Shown piece after piece: positions 16,811 to 25,476 of a stretch of DNA of 47,391 nucleotides. Source of the DNA: an uncultured Erysipelotrichaceae bacterium (GTDB lineage: Bacteria; Bacillota_I; Bacilli_A; RFN20; CAG-826); the NCBI GenBank assembly GCA_902791935.1, contig CADAXQ010000011.1, forward strand, positions 1,020 to 48,410. The letters run 5' to 3'. A program made the translations under genes and the position numbers. The notes beneath the pieces were generated by a model, which had not been told where the DNA came from, searched no databases, and worked only from the letters and a program-made list of their open reading frames with translations. Position 1 is the first letter of the stretch; every line of letters starts with the position of its first letter.

Positions 16811-18351
16811 AACGGAAATCATTATGGATTCTTTCGTCAATCGGCGTTTTGTGCTGCGCTTGCCAAGGCGCTGAAGTCGAAAAGGTATGCACGCCATACC
16901 AAGATGGCATGGAGATTCAAAAAACAACAAAGCAAACGCCGAAATCTTATGCATCCTTGACCTATGATGTCATGGCTCATGATGGTGAAAATGCCGACGA
17001 AGTCATGCCGATTGGCGGTTTCTATTGCCCCTATTCTTCCGGTGGCTCTATCGATGGCCATCAATTGCCTGACTTTTTAACCGACAAAGTTTTCCAACAA
17101 CTCGAAGATTGCGGCATCAACATGTTTGTCTATTCCATCGATACCTGGGATAGCAATGGCGGCAACAACAAAGCCGTTGAATTATCGTTAGAATTAGCAG
17201 AAAAGCACCATATTGGGGAATTCGTGAATAGCGGTTATATTCAAGCCCAATTAGGGGGACATACAACTCCTGTTGCCGTTTCAGATATGGATGTCAAAGT
17301 CGGGGAGAAGAACCAAACTTTGATCGATTTGGTGGATACCATTTCCAAAAACGGAACCCGAAAATCATTCTTGGGATTCCACGCCATGGATGAAGCGTTT
17401 GAGAATCAGTTACCGTCAATCGGCGCGTTCTCGCAGTGCTTCAACGATTTACCGAATCGCGGCGATTACGATTTGTTCTACAATGTGCTCGGTTCCTGGG
17501 AAGGCGAATTTAACTTCTATGGTTATGGTAGCCCCATGACCTACGAAGACTATGTGAAGCAATTTTTTGCCAATTCCCATGCGAAGATGTTAAGCGCCAC
17601 CCAATATCCGTTCACGTCGGCTGAAACACCAGAAAATCAACTGACAACCTTGCTATTCAATCAATTGGCGCTCTATCGGAAAGTGGCAAACGACTATTCC
17701 GTTCCGCAGTGGCGTATGTTACAAGCTGGCGGGCAATGGAACGATGAGCAAAACTGGATTCCATCGGTTGATCCTTATCCCAGTGAAGGCGAATTATTGT
17801 TCGATGTAAATATGTCTTTGGCCTATGGTGCCAAAGCCATTCAATACTTCCCTTTGATCCAGCCACTTTACTTCGCTTACAAAACCGGCCATACCTATGA
17901 CTTTGAGAATCGTTGTGGCTTAATCGGCGCGGATGGCAACTTAACGCGTTGGTATTACTACGCCAAACGGGCCAATACCCAAATCCGGGCGATTGACCAT
18001 GTTTTGATGAAATCCGCAAGTGAAGGCATCTTAGTCCATGGCAAGACGGCCAATGGATATATCGTGGAGAAAGGTAATCCGCAGGATTCTGTTTTGCCAG
18101 GTTCGTCTTACCGCGAATTACAAAATATCGAAGGCGACGATTGCGTCGTTGGCTGCTTTGACTATCAAGGCGGCAGCGCGTTCTATGTCGTGAATTATCA
18201 ACGGGATAAGAAAGCAGAAGTGAACCTTACTTTTGATTCTTCCAAGTACGCTTACACCGTAACGCAGCGCGGTGTTTCTTCAAAAGTCGTCGGCAATTAT
18301 GTGCCATTGCGGCTCGATGCTGGCGAAGCTGCCCTCATCGTTTTGGATTAA
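16807..18351 (+). CDS. Lipoprotein, probable TIM-barrel glycoside hydrolase
   Basis: The product (514 residues) has a lipobox (CCAC) and a body that resembles clan-A type barrels: a strand GGFYCP, then GINMFVYSIDTWDS, FLGFHAMDEAF (a possible acid residue at the end of a strand), FYNVLGSW, WRMLQAGGQW and a C-terminal small beta domain (AFYVVNYQRDKKAEVNLTFD). I cannot name a family. A secreted glycosidase that trims the glycan imported by the neighbouring transporter is the likeliest role. The start overlaps the previous stop (ATGA). The next gene begins 20 bases after its stop. Confidence 0.7.
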   Translation: MKRKSLWILSSIGVLCCACQGAEVEKVCTPYQDGMEIQKTTKQTPKSYASLTYDVMAHDGENADEVMPIGGFYCPYSSGGSIDGHQLPDFLTDKVFQQLEDCGINMFVYSIDTWDSNGGNNKAVELSLELAEKHHIGEFVNSGYIQAQLGGHTTPVAVSDMDVKVGEKNQTLIDLVDTISKNGTRKSFLGFHAMDEAFENQLPSIGAFSQCFNDLPNRGDYDLFYNVLGSWEGEFNFYGYGSPMTYEDYVKQFFANSHAKMLSATQYPFTSAETPENQLTTLLFNQLALYRKVANDYSVPQWRMLQAGGQWNDEQNWIPSVDPYPSEGELLFDVNMSLAYGAKAIQYFPLIQPLYFAYKTGHTYDFENRCGLIGADGNLTRWYYYAKRANTQIRAIDHVLMKSASEGILVHGKTANGYIVEKGNPQDSVLPGSSYRELQNIEGDDCVVGCFDYQGGSAFYVVNYQRDKKAEVNLTFDSSKYAYTVTQRGVSSKVVGNYVPLRLDAGEAALIVLD

Positions 18352-18371
18352 TAAGAACCAGGAGGTTTTTT

Positions 18372-20768
18372 ATGAAAAAAAGAATATGGTTCTATGGACT
18401 AACCTCAGCCCTGTTGTTTTCCTCATGTACTCCCGTGGTCACAGAGTCGTCTTCACAAGGACGATCCGTGACGGAGAGCTCATGGTCTAGCGAGACATCC
18501 CTAACCCCGGTCTCTTCGAGCCACGAAGATGACCATTCATCGTCTTCTTCTGTCCATACGCACTCTTTTGGCGAGTGGCAAGTGACCAAAGAGCCCACTT
18601 GTGAAGAAGAAGGCATTGAAGTCCGTACTTGCAGTGAATGTGGCGAACAAGAAATCCGAAAGATTCCTGCGCTTGGCCACGATTATCACGACGGCGTCAT
18701 CAAAGAGCCTGGATGCACCGAAAATGGCGAAAAAGGCCAAATTTGTTCGCACTGTGGCGATGCTATCGTAACCGAAACAACGCCGGCAACAGGGCATCAA
18801 TTCGGCGAAGAAATTACGGTTTCTGCCACGGAAGACACGGAGGGATACGTTTATCAAGAGTGCAGTGTTTGCCACACGAAAGTGATTCTCCGCACCTTGC
18901 CAAAACTCACCACCACGCTTTATGAAGGAACCATGAAGGACACCAATTCTTCTGGCCCATCGTTCTTTTGCAACAATACGGCTATTACGAAAGGAAAGGC
19001 ATTTACCTTAACCTATACCGTAAAAGAAAATGTTCCGACAGAAGGGGAGTGGTCTAAGACGCACGCTGATTATGCGCAACGCTTCCTCATGGTGTTCTCA
19101 GCGAATAACAAGGATATAAAGTATGTCATTGCCGCAACGGGTACTGGTTATACCTCTGCTGATTTGTTGAAACTGGAAGGCGGAGTGGAAATGAACCGCG
19201 AAACTGCCCGCACGTTACCAGATTACTATTTTGCAAAAGGGGAAACGTTTGATTTGACTTTTACGCCAATCGACGATGGAACCAACTACACCTACCAATA
19301 CAAGAAAGGTGATACGGTGTTACAAGAAGGCACGATTGCCTATGATGCTTATATGGGTGTTGCCACCTATAAATTCGATTATGACTTGACGTTAACGAAT
19401 GTCTCCGTCGTGAGCAACGAAGGAGACTTAGGCTTCTACATTTACCCAGGCACCACCGCCATGACGAGTTGGGCTTATTCTTCCGAGGTGAAAACGATGG
19501 AGTCAACAACCGAAAAAGAGAATGTTCCTTATGTGGAAGGCACGATTGTCACCACGGAAGGGACCGTCAGCAAAGAAGAAAACTCTGACTTTGGTATGGA
19601 TGCCTATTGCCTGACAACAAATGCCAAGCAAGGCGATGTGACAATTACTCCGACCAATGCCGCAGAAATCACCACTAGCAAAGTCCATATTGCTGGCTAT
19701 GGCTACATGCAAAACGAGACGGCTGCCTATACGGATTTCCAATTCAAAACAAAGGATGGCGACTGGATCGATGGCCAGTTCCCCACGGGGAAGTGGTTCC
19801 GGATCGATTGGGATGTGCCGTATACGGATGGCAAAGCCGTGCTTCGTTATAGTAATCTCCATGACTACGACGGCAAGACCTATTCCATGAAATTTGCTGG
19901 TCTTCATTTCTCGGCTTCTACTGAACCGGAGACCAGACTTAATGGAAATGTGTTGACGCAACTTCAAGGCGACAACCTTATGGAAGGCTACATCATTAAG
20001 ACCAAAGAAGGCAAAACCGTGGTGATTGATGGGGGTGACGTCAACGACGCGCCAATCCTCGTGAAAGCCTTAACGAAACTCAATGGCGACCTTCATGTTG
20101 ATGATTGGTTCCTGACGCATTATCATTCGGACCACATTGCTGCCTTGTATACGTTGCTTGGCAACAACGATGATTTAAAGATTGATCGCCTTTACTTCGA
20201 CTTCCCGACGGATTTGTTAGACGATGCTTCCGATGGCCGTGGCGATAGTGACAACCATTACGCCAAAGATTTCTCAGCGGCAGTTGCTGCTAACCCCACC
20301 AAAGTGAAAAAAGTCATCACGCCGAAACAATGGGATGTCTATAACCTCGGCGGCGCTTCTATGAAAGTTATCAACAATGCCTATTTTGGCGCCGGCAACA
20401 ACTTCGCCAACGACAGCTCGGTGATGTATAAATTCATTTCAGGCAATCAAAATGTCTTATTTACGGGAGACATGGGTGAATATTCTACAACATTATTCCA
20501 AGACAAGAACGTTCTTGCCGAATGCCAAGATTGCCAAATCGTGCAGCTTGCCCATCATGGGCAACGCGGCATGCCAACAACGGTTTATGACAAACTCCCC
20601 AACATTGAAGTTTGTCTCGTTCCTGCGGTTTGGTGGCTCTTCAATAACGATGGGGGCACTGGTACGAACACGGCGACGTTAGATTCCTTCACCATCCGTT
20701 CTTACTTCCGTGATCGCGGTATTTCCCATCTTTATTCGCAAACGAACGGGGATGTCACCATCCGTTAA
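18372..20768 (+). CDS. Lipoprotein with Cys-rich repeats and a ComEC-like metallo-beta-lactamase domain
   Basis: This 798-residue lipoprotein (lipobox FSSC) has a Ser-rich linker and about two and a half Cys-rich repeats (about 55-175, of the type TCEEEG...RTCSECGEQE...LGH). A beta-rich middle follows (about 180-520), then a C-terminal metallo-beta-lactamase-fold domain (about 530-798). The metal motifs of that domain are intact: THYHSDH, FTGDMG and AHHGQRG, closest to the hydrolase domain of ComEC. Unlike ComEC it has no membrane helices and is free of a DNA channel. It could be a secreted nuclease, phosphodiesterase or glycan-modifying hydrolase; the sequence does not decide. AGGAGG lies just before the ATG. 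It closes the carbohydrate locus and is followed by a strong terminator. Confidence 0.85.
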   Translation: MKKRIWFYGLTSALLFSSCTPVVTESSSQGRSVTESSWSSETSLTPVSSSHEDDHSSSSSVHTHSFGEWQVTKEPTCEEEGIEVRTCSECGEQEIRKIPALGHDYHDGVIKEPGCTENGEKGQICSHCGDAIVTETTPATGHQFGEEITVSATEDTEGYVYQECSVCHTKVILRTLPKLTTTLYEGTMKDTNSSGPSFFCNNTAITKGKAFTLTYTVKENVPTEGEWSKTHADYAQRFLMVFSANNKDIKYVIAATGTGYTSADLLKLEGGVEMNRETARTLPDYYFAKGETFDLTFTPIDDGTNYTYQYKKGDTVLQEGTIAYDAYMGVATYKFDYDLTLTNVSVVSNEGDLGFYIYPGTTAMTSWAYSSEVKTMESTTEKENVPYVEGTIVTTEGTVSKEENSDFGMDAYCLTTNAKQGDVTITPTNAAEITTSKVHIAGYGYMQNETAAYTDFQFKTKDGDWIDGQFPTGKWFRIDWDVPYTDGKAVLRYSNLHDYDGKTYSMKFAGLHFSASTEPETRLNGNVLTQLQGDNLMEGYIIKTKEGKTVVIDGGDVNDAPILVKALTKLNGDLHVDDWFLTHYHSDHIAALYTLLGNNDDLKIDRLYFDFPTDLLDDASDGRGDSDNHYAKDFSAAVAANPTKVKKVITPKQWDVYNLGGASMKVINNAYFGAGNNFANDSSVMYKFISGNQNVLFTGDMGEYSTTLFQDKNVLAECQDCQIVQLAHHGQRGMPTTVYDKLPNIEVCLVPAVWWLFNNDGGTGTNTATLDSFTIRSYFRDRGISHLYSQTNGDVTIR

Positions 20769-20782
20769 TTCCTGTATCAACC

Positions 20783-20820
20783 AAAAAGGACTTTCTCGAT
20801 AAACGAGACGGTCCTTTTTT
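20783..20820 (+). terminator. Strong intrinsic terminator of the carbohydrate locus
   Basis: AAAAAGGAC (20783-20791) pairs with GTCCTTTTTT (20811-20820), with an inner CTCG/CGAG stem and a terminal T-run. It lies 15 bases past the stop codon of the metallo-beta-lactamase-fold gene. Confidence 0.92.
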
Positions 20821-20877
20821 ATTTCTTTGCAAGCTGACGAATGTGAAAAGGTAGAATTTATCGGTATTTTTGATTTC

Positions 20878-20944
20878 ATAGTGAAGTGATAGTGAAGTAA
20901 ATTAACACAACACTTCACAACAAACTTCACAACGCGTGAAGTTA
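20878..20944. repeat. Downstream 67-bp repeat bracketing AlbA_2 gene 2
   Basis: This block matches 22440-22506 at 65 of 67 positions (differences: A/G at its 12th base and C/T at its 58th). It holds GTGAAGT three times and the inverse ACTTCAC twice. Its last three bases are the stop codon of AlbA_2 gene 2. Confidence 0.92.
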
Positions 20945-22405
20945 GTCCGGAAAGACGTTGTTTGAATTGGATTTATAGGTAACTGGCTTTCCTTCTGAAG
21001 GGACAAGATAACCACTTTCCACGAGCCTTTCTAAGGTGTTTTTACGAAAATAGCTTGATGGCGTCACCTTTAAATACGTCGCGATTTCTTTGGCACTTCG
21101 TGAATGGTGATAACAATAAGAAAGAATTTTTAAGTCACTTGATGATAGTTCTTCAAGAGTATGAACTTTGGGGTTCTCAATAGCGCTGATAACACCGCCT
21201 GGATGCGCAAGATTTGGTAGCGTTAAAGCAAAGAAGGATTCATTGGAATTTGCGAATGGCGCGTATTCTTCTGCATAAGAGGAATAGTCATGCTCGATTT
21301 TATCGAAGCCGGATCCTTTTTCTTCCATCAGTTTGCAAAGCTCGAACACGCCGCATATCACTTCATTTCTTCTTAATGGGGGAAGTGAAGACAAATTCTT
21401 TTCGTTTTTTAATCCTTTTGAGCCGAGCAAAGACCCTGGCGAAACGATTTCAAGCCGATCGGTATAAAGATTGACTTCAATTTGGCTTCCTTGCATAAAG
21501 TAGTTGCGATGCCCAAGGGCGTTAACCAATCCTTCTAAGAGAGCACGATTCGGATAGGATAGCAACGTTTGGGAGCGAAAGTCTTTTTTCACAAAGCCGT
21601 TCGCGCTGCGATCGAGTACGAACGCCTCCATTTCTTCCAGCTCTTTTAAAAGGTTTCCGTAGATCGTTTTTGTATGATAAAAAACATCGGCCCCTTTGGT
21701 TTCACCCATAAATTGAGAACAGTCTACGCGCGTCCGTGGTTCCGCGCAGTCGTCCCGAAAGAGTAACGCACCTCTGGCTAAATGCTTTGTCCGGTCCATA
21801 AAGCCAACCGAAATCAGCTCTTTTTCGGTCAATTCCTTCCCGTCGTTGTTCTTGCGATAGGTGTCAAACAGTTTCGAGAAGTTTTCTTTTTGAAATTGTT
21901 CTTCGGTAGGCAGGCTATCGAACGAAACGGACTCACTGTTGAGCACCATCGATCGAATATCTTCTCCCGTGGCAATGGAAGTTTTTCCGAAATGGCGAAG
22001 GTAGATTCTGCCAACGCCATTGATTTTTAGGGTAATGGGAAGATATTTTGATTTTTCGACTTTCACCGCCAAAACGTAACGAATTGGAGTGGTTTGAGGA
22101 ACTGCGATAGCTCTAATTTGATATTTTACTGGCGATTCGAGATGTTCTTGCACAAGGCGCTGAATCATCAAAGCAATCTGATCTGCGGTTTGATGATCTA
22201 GTGCCAAGATTTCGTGTGTCTTGTTGTCTACACCAATATATAAGGTTCCGCCTTCGGTATTGGCAAAGGCATTGATTTCTTTTAACCAACTCACCTCAAG
22301 ACGATCACCGTTTTTCTTCTCGCTTTCGCCTTCTTTGATGATGCCTTTAAATTCGGTTGCCTCATCTTCTAAATTTACATTCGGAACAAGATCTTCAATG
22401 CGCAT
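20942..22405 (-). CDS. AlbA_2 (Schlafen-type) putative DNA-binding regulator 2
   Basis: The 487-residue product is a paralogue of the protein at 3448-4893 with the same order: AlbA_2 domain (EFKGI... AFANTEGGTLYIGVDN), GHKL-like part (LVNALGHRNY, GSQIEVNLYTDRLEIVSPG, EKGSGFDKIEHDY) and C-terminal winged helix (EIATYLKVTPSSYFRKNTLE). The start at 22405 (MRIEDL) is chosen because AGGCGGTG lies 6 bases upstream; a GTG seven codons earlier has no such site. The gene is a stand-alone unit. The upstream repeat ends 34 bases before the start, over the likely -35 (TTCACT, with TAAAAT at 22437-22432), while the downstream copy contains the stop codon. Autoregulation through the GTGAAGT units is the simplest reading. 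Confidence 0.87.
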   Translation of the reverse strand: MRIEDLVPNVNLEDEATEFKGIIKEGESEKKNGDRLEVSWLKEINAFANTEGGTLYIGVDNKTHEILALDHQTADQIALMIQRLVQEHLESPVKYQIRAIAVPQTTPIRYVLAVKVEKSKYLPITLKINGVGRIYLRHFGKTSIATGEDIRSMVLNSESVSFDSLPTEEQFQKENFSKLFDTYRKNNDGKELTEKELISVGFMDRTKHLARGALLFRDDCAEPRTRVDCSQFMGETKGADVFYHTKTIYGNLLKELEEMEAFVLDRSANGFVKKDFRSQTLLSYPNRALLEGLVNALGHRNYFMQGSQIEVNLYTDRLEIVSPGSLLGSKGLKNEKNLSSLPPLRRNEVICGVFELCKLMEEKGSGFDKIEHDYSSYAEEYAPFANSNESFFALTLPNLAHPGGVISAIENPKVHTLEELSSSDLKILSYCYHHSRSAKEIATYLKVTPSSYFRKNTLERLVESGYLVPSEGKPVTYKSNSNNVFPD

Positions 22406-22439
22406 CAACAGCACCGCCTTTCTCACATTATTTTAAACG

Positions 22440-22506
22440 ATAGTGAAGTGGTAGTGAAGTAAATTAACACAACACTTCACAACAAACTTCACAACGTGTG
22501 AAGTTA
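22440..22506. repeat. Upstream 67-bp repeat of AlbA_2 gene 2
   Basis: This is the second copy of the 67-bp block, same orientation as 20878-20944, with two substitutions. It overlaps the predicted -35 element of the AlbA_2 gene. Just beyond it, AGCGTT/AACGCT (22509-22530) forms a separate hairpin. Confidence 0.92.
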
Positions 22507-22722
22507 CTAGCGTTCTTACTTTGCAACGCTATCTTTAAAGCCTCTGACTAGTGAAAAGCATTTGTTTGATGACGCTGATACAGAAAGATTTTATCGAACA
22601 ATTGTTGATTAAATCCTTGGAAAAATAGAGCAAAAGTCACGGATTCATTGCTTTGCATTCATCCTGTTTGGGGGAAGTAAAAATGGGATGTTACAATTTG
22701 CCCACAAACGAAAGGTATCTCT

Positions 22723-23824
22723 ATGAAAAACATGCAAGCTCGCCAGTCTGTCACTCTGCTTATTCTTACTGACTGGCTGTGGTGAACCTGTCTCCACATC
22801 GATTCCCGATAGCAAAACAACCATCACCACCTCAAAAGAAGAAGTCGTGTCTGACTCTTCCGTAACGGAAGTAACGGATTCTTCCTCCTCTCTTTCATCC
22901 TCTACCTCTTATCTTCCCGCAACGAACATCTCTTTCACCACGGCATTCGTGAACTATTATGTTGGCTTGTCCATCCGCATCGACAACGATTCGATCTCTA
23001 AGACGTTGTCTTACCCTTCTTATGCAGCCGATCCGACTTATTATGATGTCGAAATTCGTAAAGAAGCCGGTGATTGGGAAGACGGGAGTGCTTCAATTCG
23101 GGCGAATGAAGCAAAATTAAAAGAATTCTTGGCAAGCAATCGTTATGACCCTGCGTTAGCCGATACTTGGCTCTCTACACAACAGGCCATTGATATTGTG
23201 CTTCCAGCGAAATATTTCTTTTCTATGGCGACGGGTGGAACCGTCAATAGTATAGAACGCTTCACCTTCACGCTTGCTAGCGGTGGCTTTACCACCGGAG
23301 ACAAGGTGAACTACATGAAACAAATCTCGACGGCTTCGACAGGCAAGCCAAGTGTAAAGGAATATACCATCCCCAAATCTTTTGATACGGGCGATAATCA
23401 TATCAAGCGGCCTTACGCCCAAACAGGCACGAAAGTTCGCTTGACTACCGGAACCACGATTTCTTATTCAGGTGGCAACGTCGGACAAGCGTTCTTCTAT
23501 TCATCCAATTTAACTGTGAAATCTTTTGCTAAGCTCAAAATCGATTTAACGGTGATGAGCGATTTCACCTATAACGGCAGTGGTGGATTCAACTTCTTCA
23601 TTAATTATGACACCGAAAATTATGATTATTTGAATTTAGCCTCAACTGGAATTTTAACGTACAACGCCACTTATGAAGCGGGTTATGTCTTTGAAGGAGT
23701 GGAACTATCCCTGAATAACTACTGGACGGCATACGATGGAATGAAGCTATATTTTGCGTCATCGAGTAGTTCGGATAAGACGGCCTTGTTAGAAGGCGTC
23801 GTGCATTTTGATCAAAACGCATAA
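22723..23824 (+). pseudogene. Lipoprotein gene with a one-base frameshift in its signal peptide
   Basis: An ATG at 22723 with AAAGG 7 bases upstream opens a frame that stops after about 20 codons. If one A is removed from the AAAAA run at 22726-22730, it continues as MKTCKLASLSLCLFLLTGC, a textbook lipoprotein signal peptide with lipobox LTGC, and runs through a Ser-rich linker into a 325-residue beta-rich body ending at 23824. The body has no motif I recognise; strands such as NFFINYDTENYDYLNL suggest a surface binding protein. So the gene is either freshly broken, switched off by slippage in the A-run, or affected by a base-calling error. A bidirectional terminator follows directly. Confidence 0.8.
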
Positions 23825-23830
23825 AAAAGA

Positions 23831-23851
23831 GACCAGCCATCTTGGCTGGTC
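23831..23851. terminator. Bidirectional intrinsic terminator
   Basis: GACCAGCCA (23831-23839) pairs perfectly with TGGCTGGTC (23843-23851) around a 3-base loop. It is followed by CTTTTCTT on the plus side and TCTCTTTTTT on the minus side. It serves both the lipoprotein gene and the converging nitroreductase gene. Confidence 0.92.
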
Positions 23852-23869
23852 CTTTTCTTATCGGAGTCG

Positions 23870-24385
23870 TTATTTTTCTTCGAATAGCTCTTCTTTTGGC
23901 TTCTTGTTTTCGTGATTTGGAGAAACCAAGTGGGCTGCTTCATAACCTAAATCCAGCATGGCGACTGGCATGAAGTCATCTTCGAAGCCAAAGGCTTCCT
24001 TTGCTTGCAAAGGAGAGAAGCGATTTAACCAACAAGATTGAATGCCGAGTGATGTTGCTTCTAGCATCATGTGAGTTAGTACAATAGCGCAGTCTTCTTT
24101 GCCAGAATCAAAGCGTTCTTTGGTTTCGGGATATAAATACGCCTTCGATGGGTAATAACCGATAAGAAGCACTGTCTTTGCCCCATAACGGCAAACCGTG
24201 ATTTGATCGACTTTGTTTAATCCTTCTTGCGAGTGAATGACATAGACCTTAAAAGGTTGAAGGTTCTTTGCGGTAGGGGCAAGCCTTCCTGCTTCTAAGA
24301 TTTGGTCTAAATCTGTTTCAGAAACATCTTTGTCACTGAATTTACGGGTGGAATAACGATTCTTTTCTAAGGTTAGGAAATCCAT
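23870..24385 (-). CDS. Nitroreductase-family FMN oxidoreductase
   Basis: The 171-residue product matches the compact nitroreductase fold: RYSTRKFSDKDV at the FMN-phosphate site, LEAGRLAPTAKNLQPFKVYVI, then DCAIVLTHMMLEATSLGIQSCWL and VAMLDLGY near the end. Family members use FMN and NAD(P)H to reduce nitro compounds, quinones or flavins, usually as cytoplasmic homodimers. It lies 12 bases after the short-chain dehydrogenase gene and is co-transcribed with it, which suggests a shared role in detoxification or redox balance. Confidence 0.92.
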   Translation of the reverse strand: MDFLTLEKNRYSTRKFSDKDVSETDLDQILEAGRLAPTAKNLQPFKVYVIHSQEGLNKVDQITVCRYGAKTVLLIGYYPSKAYLYPETKERFDSGKEDCAIVLTHMMLEATSLGIQSCWLNRFSPLQAKEAFGFEDDFMPVAMLDLGYEAAHLVSPNHENKKPKEELFEEK

Positions 24386-24397
24386 AACACGCTCCTT

Positions 24398-25216
24398 TTA
24401 TTTTGCATAGACTTGATAAAGCAAGTAATTACGCATCCGTTTGGGAAGAAGACGATAAATGCCTGCTAAGAAACGATCTTTCGCGCCCACTTTCTTTGAA
24501 TAAGGCATCCGTTTCTTCTTGGACACTTTTAATACTTTCTTTGCGATTTTCGTAGGGGCAATCCCGTTTTGTTCATCATGGGCCACCGAGGCGAGGCAAC
24601 GATCAAACGCTTTCTTATAAGGTGAATCTGCCTTTACGTGGTCGGCTTTCCGCGCCGCGGTGAAATTGGTTTTTGCATCGCCAGGCTTAATGGAACAGAT
24701 TTGAATGTGATAAGGATAGACTTCGGGCCGTAAGGCATCAAATAACATATCCATTGCTGCTTTTGAAGCGGAATAGAAACTTTGAAATGGTAGGGGAATG
24801 ATCCCGCCGATAGAAGAAGTGTTGATGATTTTGCCATAGCCTTGTTTCCGCATAGAAGGAAGAACAGCTTTGGCCATTAAGAACGCACCAAAGAAAGAAA
24901 CTTGAACCTGTTTTCTTGCGTCTTCTGTCGGCGTTTCTTCGACCGGGCCAAAGATGCCGAAACCGGCATTGTTAATCAAAATATCAATATGGCCATAACG
25001 GTCCAATACATTTTGGACGGCCTTTTGATCGTCTTCTTCGTTCGAGATATCACCAAATTGATGATATATGCCTTCTTTTTCAAAGGGTTGGTTAGATAAG
25101 CCACAGACGATATCGCCGTTTGCTAAGAATAATTTGGCCATCTCAAGGCCAAATCCAGAACTTTCTCCGGTGATGAAGACCACACGTCCTGTCTTCTTAT
25201 TTGCATCTTTATTCAT
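24398..25216 (-). CDS. Short-chain dehydrogenase/reductase
   Basis: This 272-residue protein is a classical SDR. The nucleotide-binding TGESSGFG is near residue 16 (the usual TGxxxGIG with Phe for Ile), NNAGFG near 86, the catalytic Ser in INTSSIGG and the YSASK tyrosine-lysine pair near 148. It should be cytoplasmic and NAD(P)-dependent; the substrate is unknown. AGGAG lies 8 bases before the ATG. It leads a two-gene operon with the nitroreductase, with tandem 18-bp direct repeats 73-113 bp upstream as candidate operators. Confidence 0.93.
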   Translation of the reverse strand: MNKDANKKTGRVVFITGESSGFGLEMAKLFLANGDIVCGLSNQPFEKEGIYHQFGDISNEEDDQKAVQNVLDRYGHIDILINNAGFGIFGPVEETPTEDARKQVQVSFFGAFLMAKAVLPSMRKQGYGKIINTSSIGGIIPLPFQSFYSASKAAMDMLFDALRPEVYPYHIQICSIKPGDAKTNFTAARKADHVKADSPYKKAFDRCLASVAHDEQNGIAPTKIAKKVLKVSKKKRMPYSKKVGAKDRFLAGIYRLLPKRMRNYLLYQVYAK

Positions 25217-25288
25217 TTGACTTACTCCTTACAATGACTATTCTACGTTCAAAATGAGAGCGTGATGTGTTTTCTTATTTTTCTTTAC

Positions 25289-25329
25289 AATTGAAAAAGT
25301 GAACAATTTGAAATTGAAAAAGTGAACAA
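25289..25329. promoter_or_regulatory. Tandem 18-bp direct repeats upstream of the SDR operon
   Basis: AATTGAAAAAGTGAACAA occurs at 25289-25306 and again at 25312-25329, 23 bp apart (close to two helical turns). Nothing else in the 25217-25476 gap looks functional. Direct-repeat operators of this spacing usually bind a dimer pair on one DNA face; the regulator is not identified. Confidence 0.6.
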
Positions 25330-25476
25330 AAGCAAAAGAAAAACTTAGTATTTATCGAATGAATTAAAAAATGATGACTTTGGTAGAACGGAATAGCTTA
25401 AGCTCTGAAAGTCTTTCGATCTTTTTTGTTTTCGTTGACTGTTTTAGAAAGTGTAAGGGGCGAGAACCACATAGCG

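Noticed and set aside
20878..22506. Insertion sequence with terminal repeats
   Set aside because: The repeats are direct rather than terminally inverted, and the enclosed gene is AlbA_2-type with no transposase motif. Mobility is kept only as a hypothesis.
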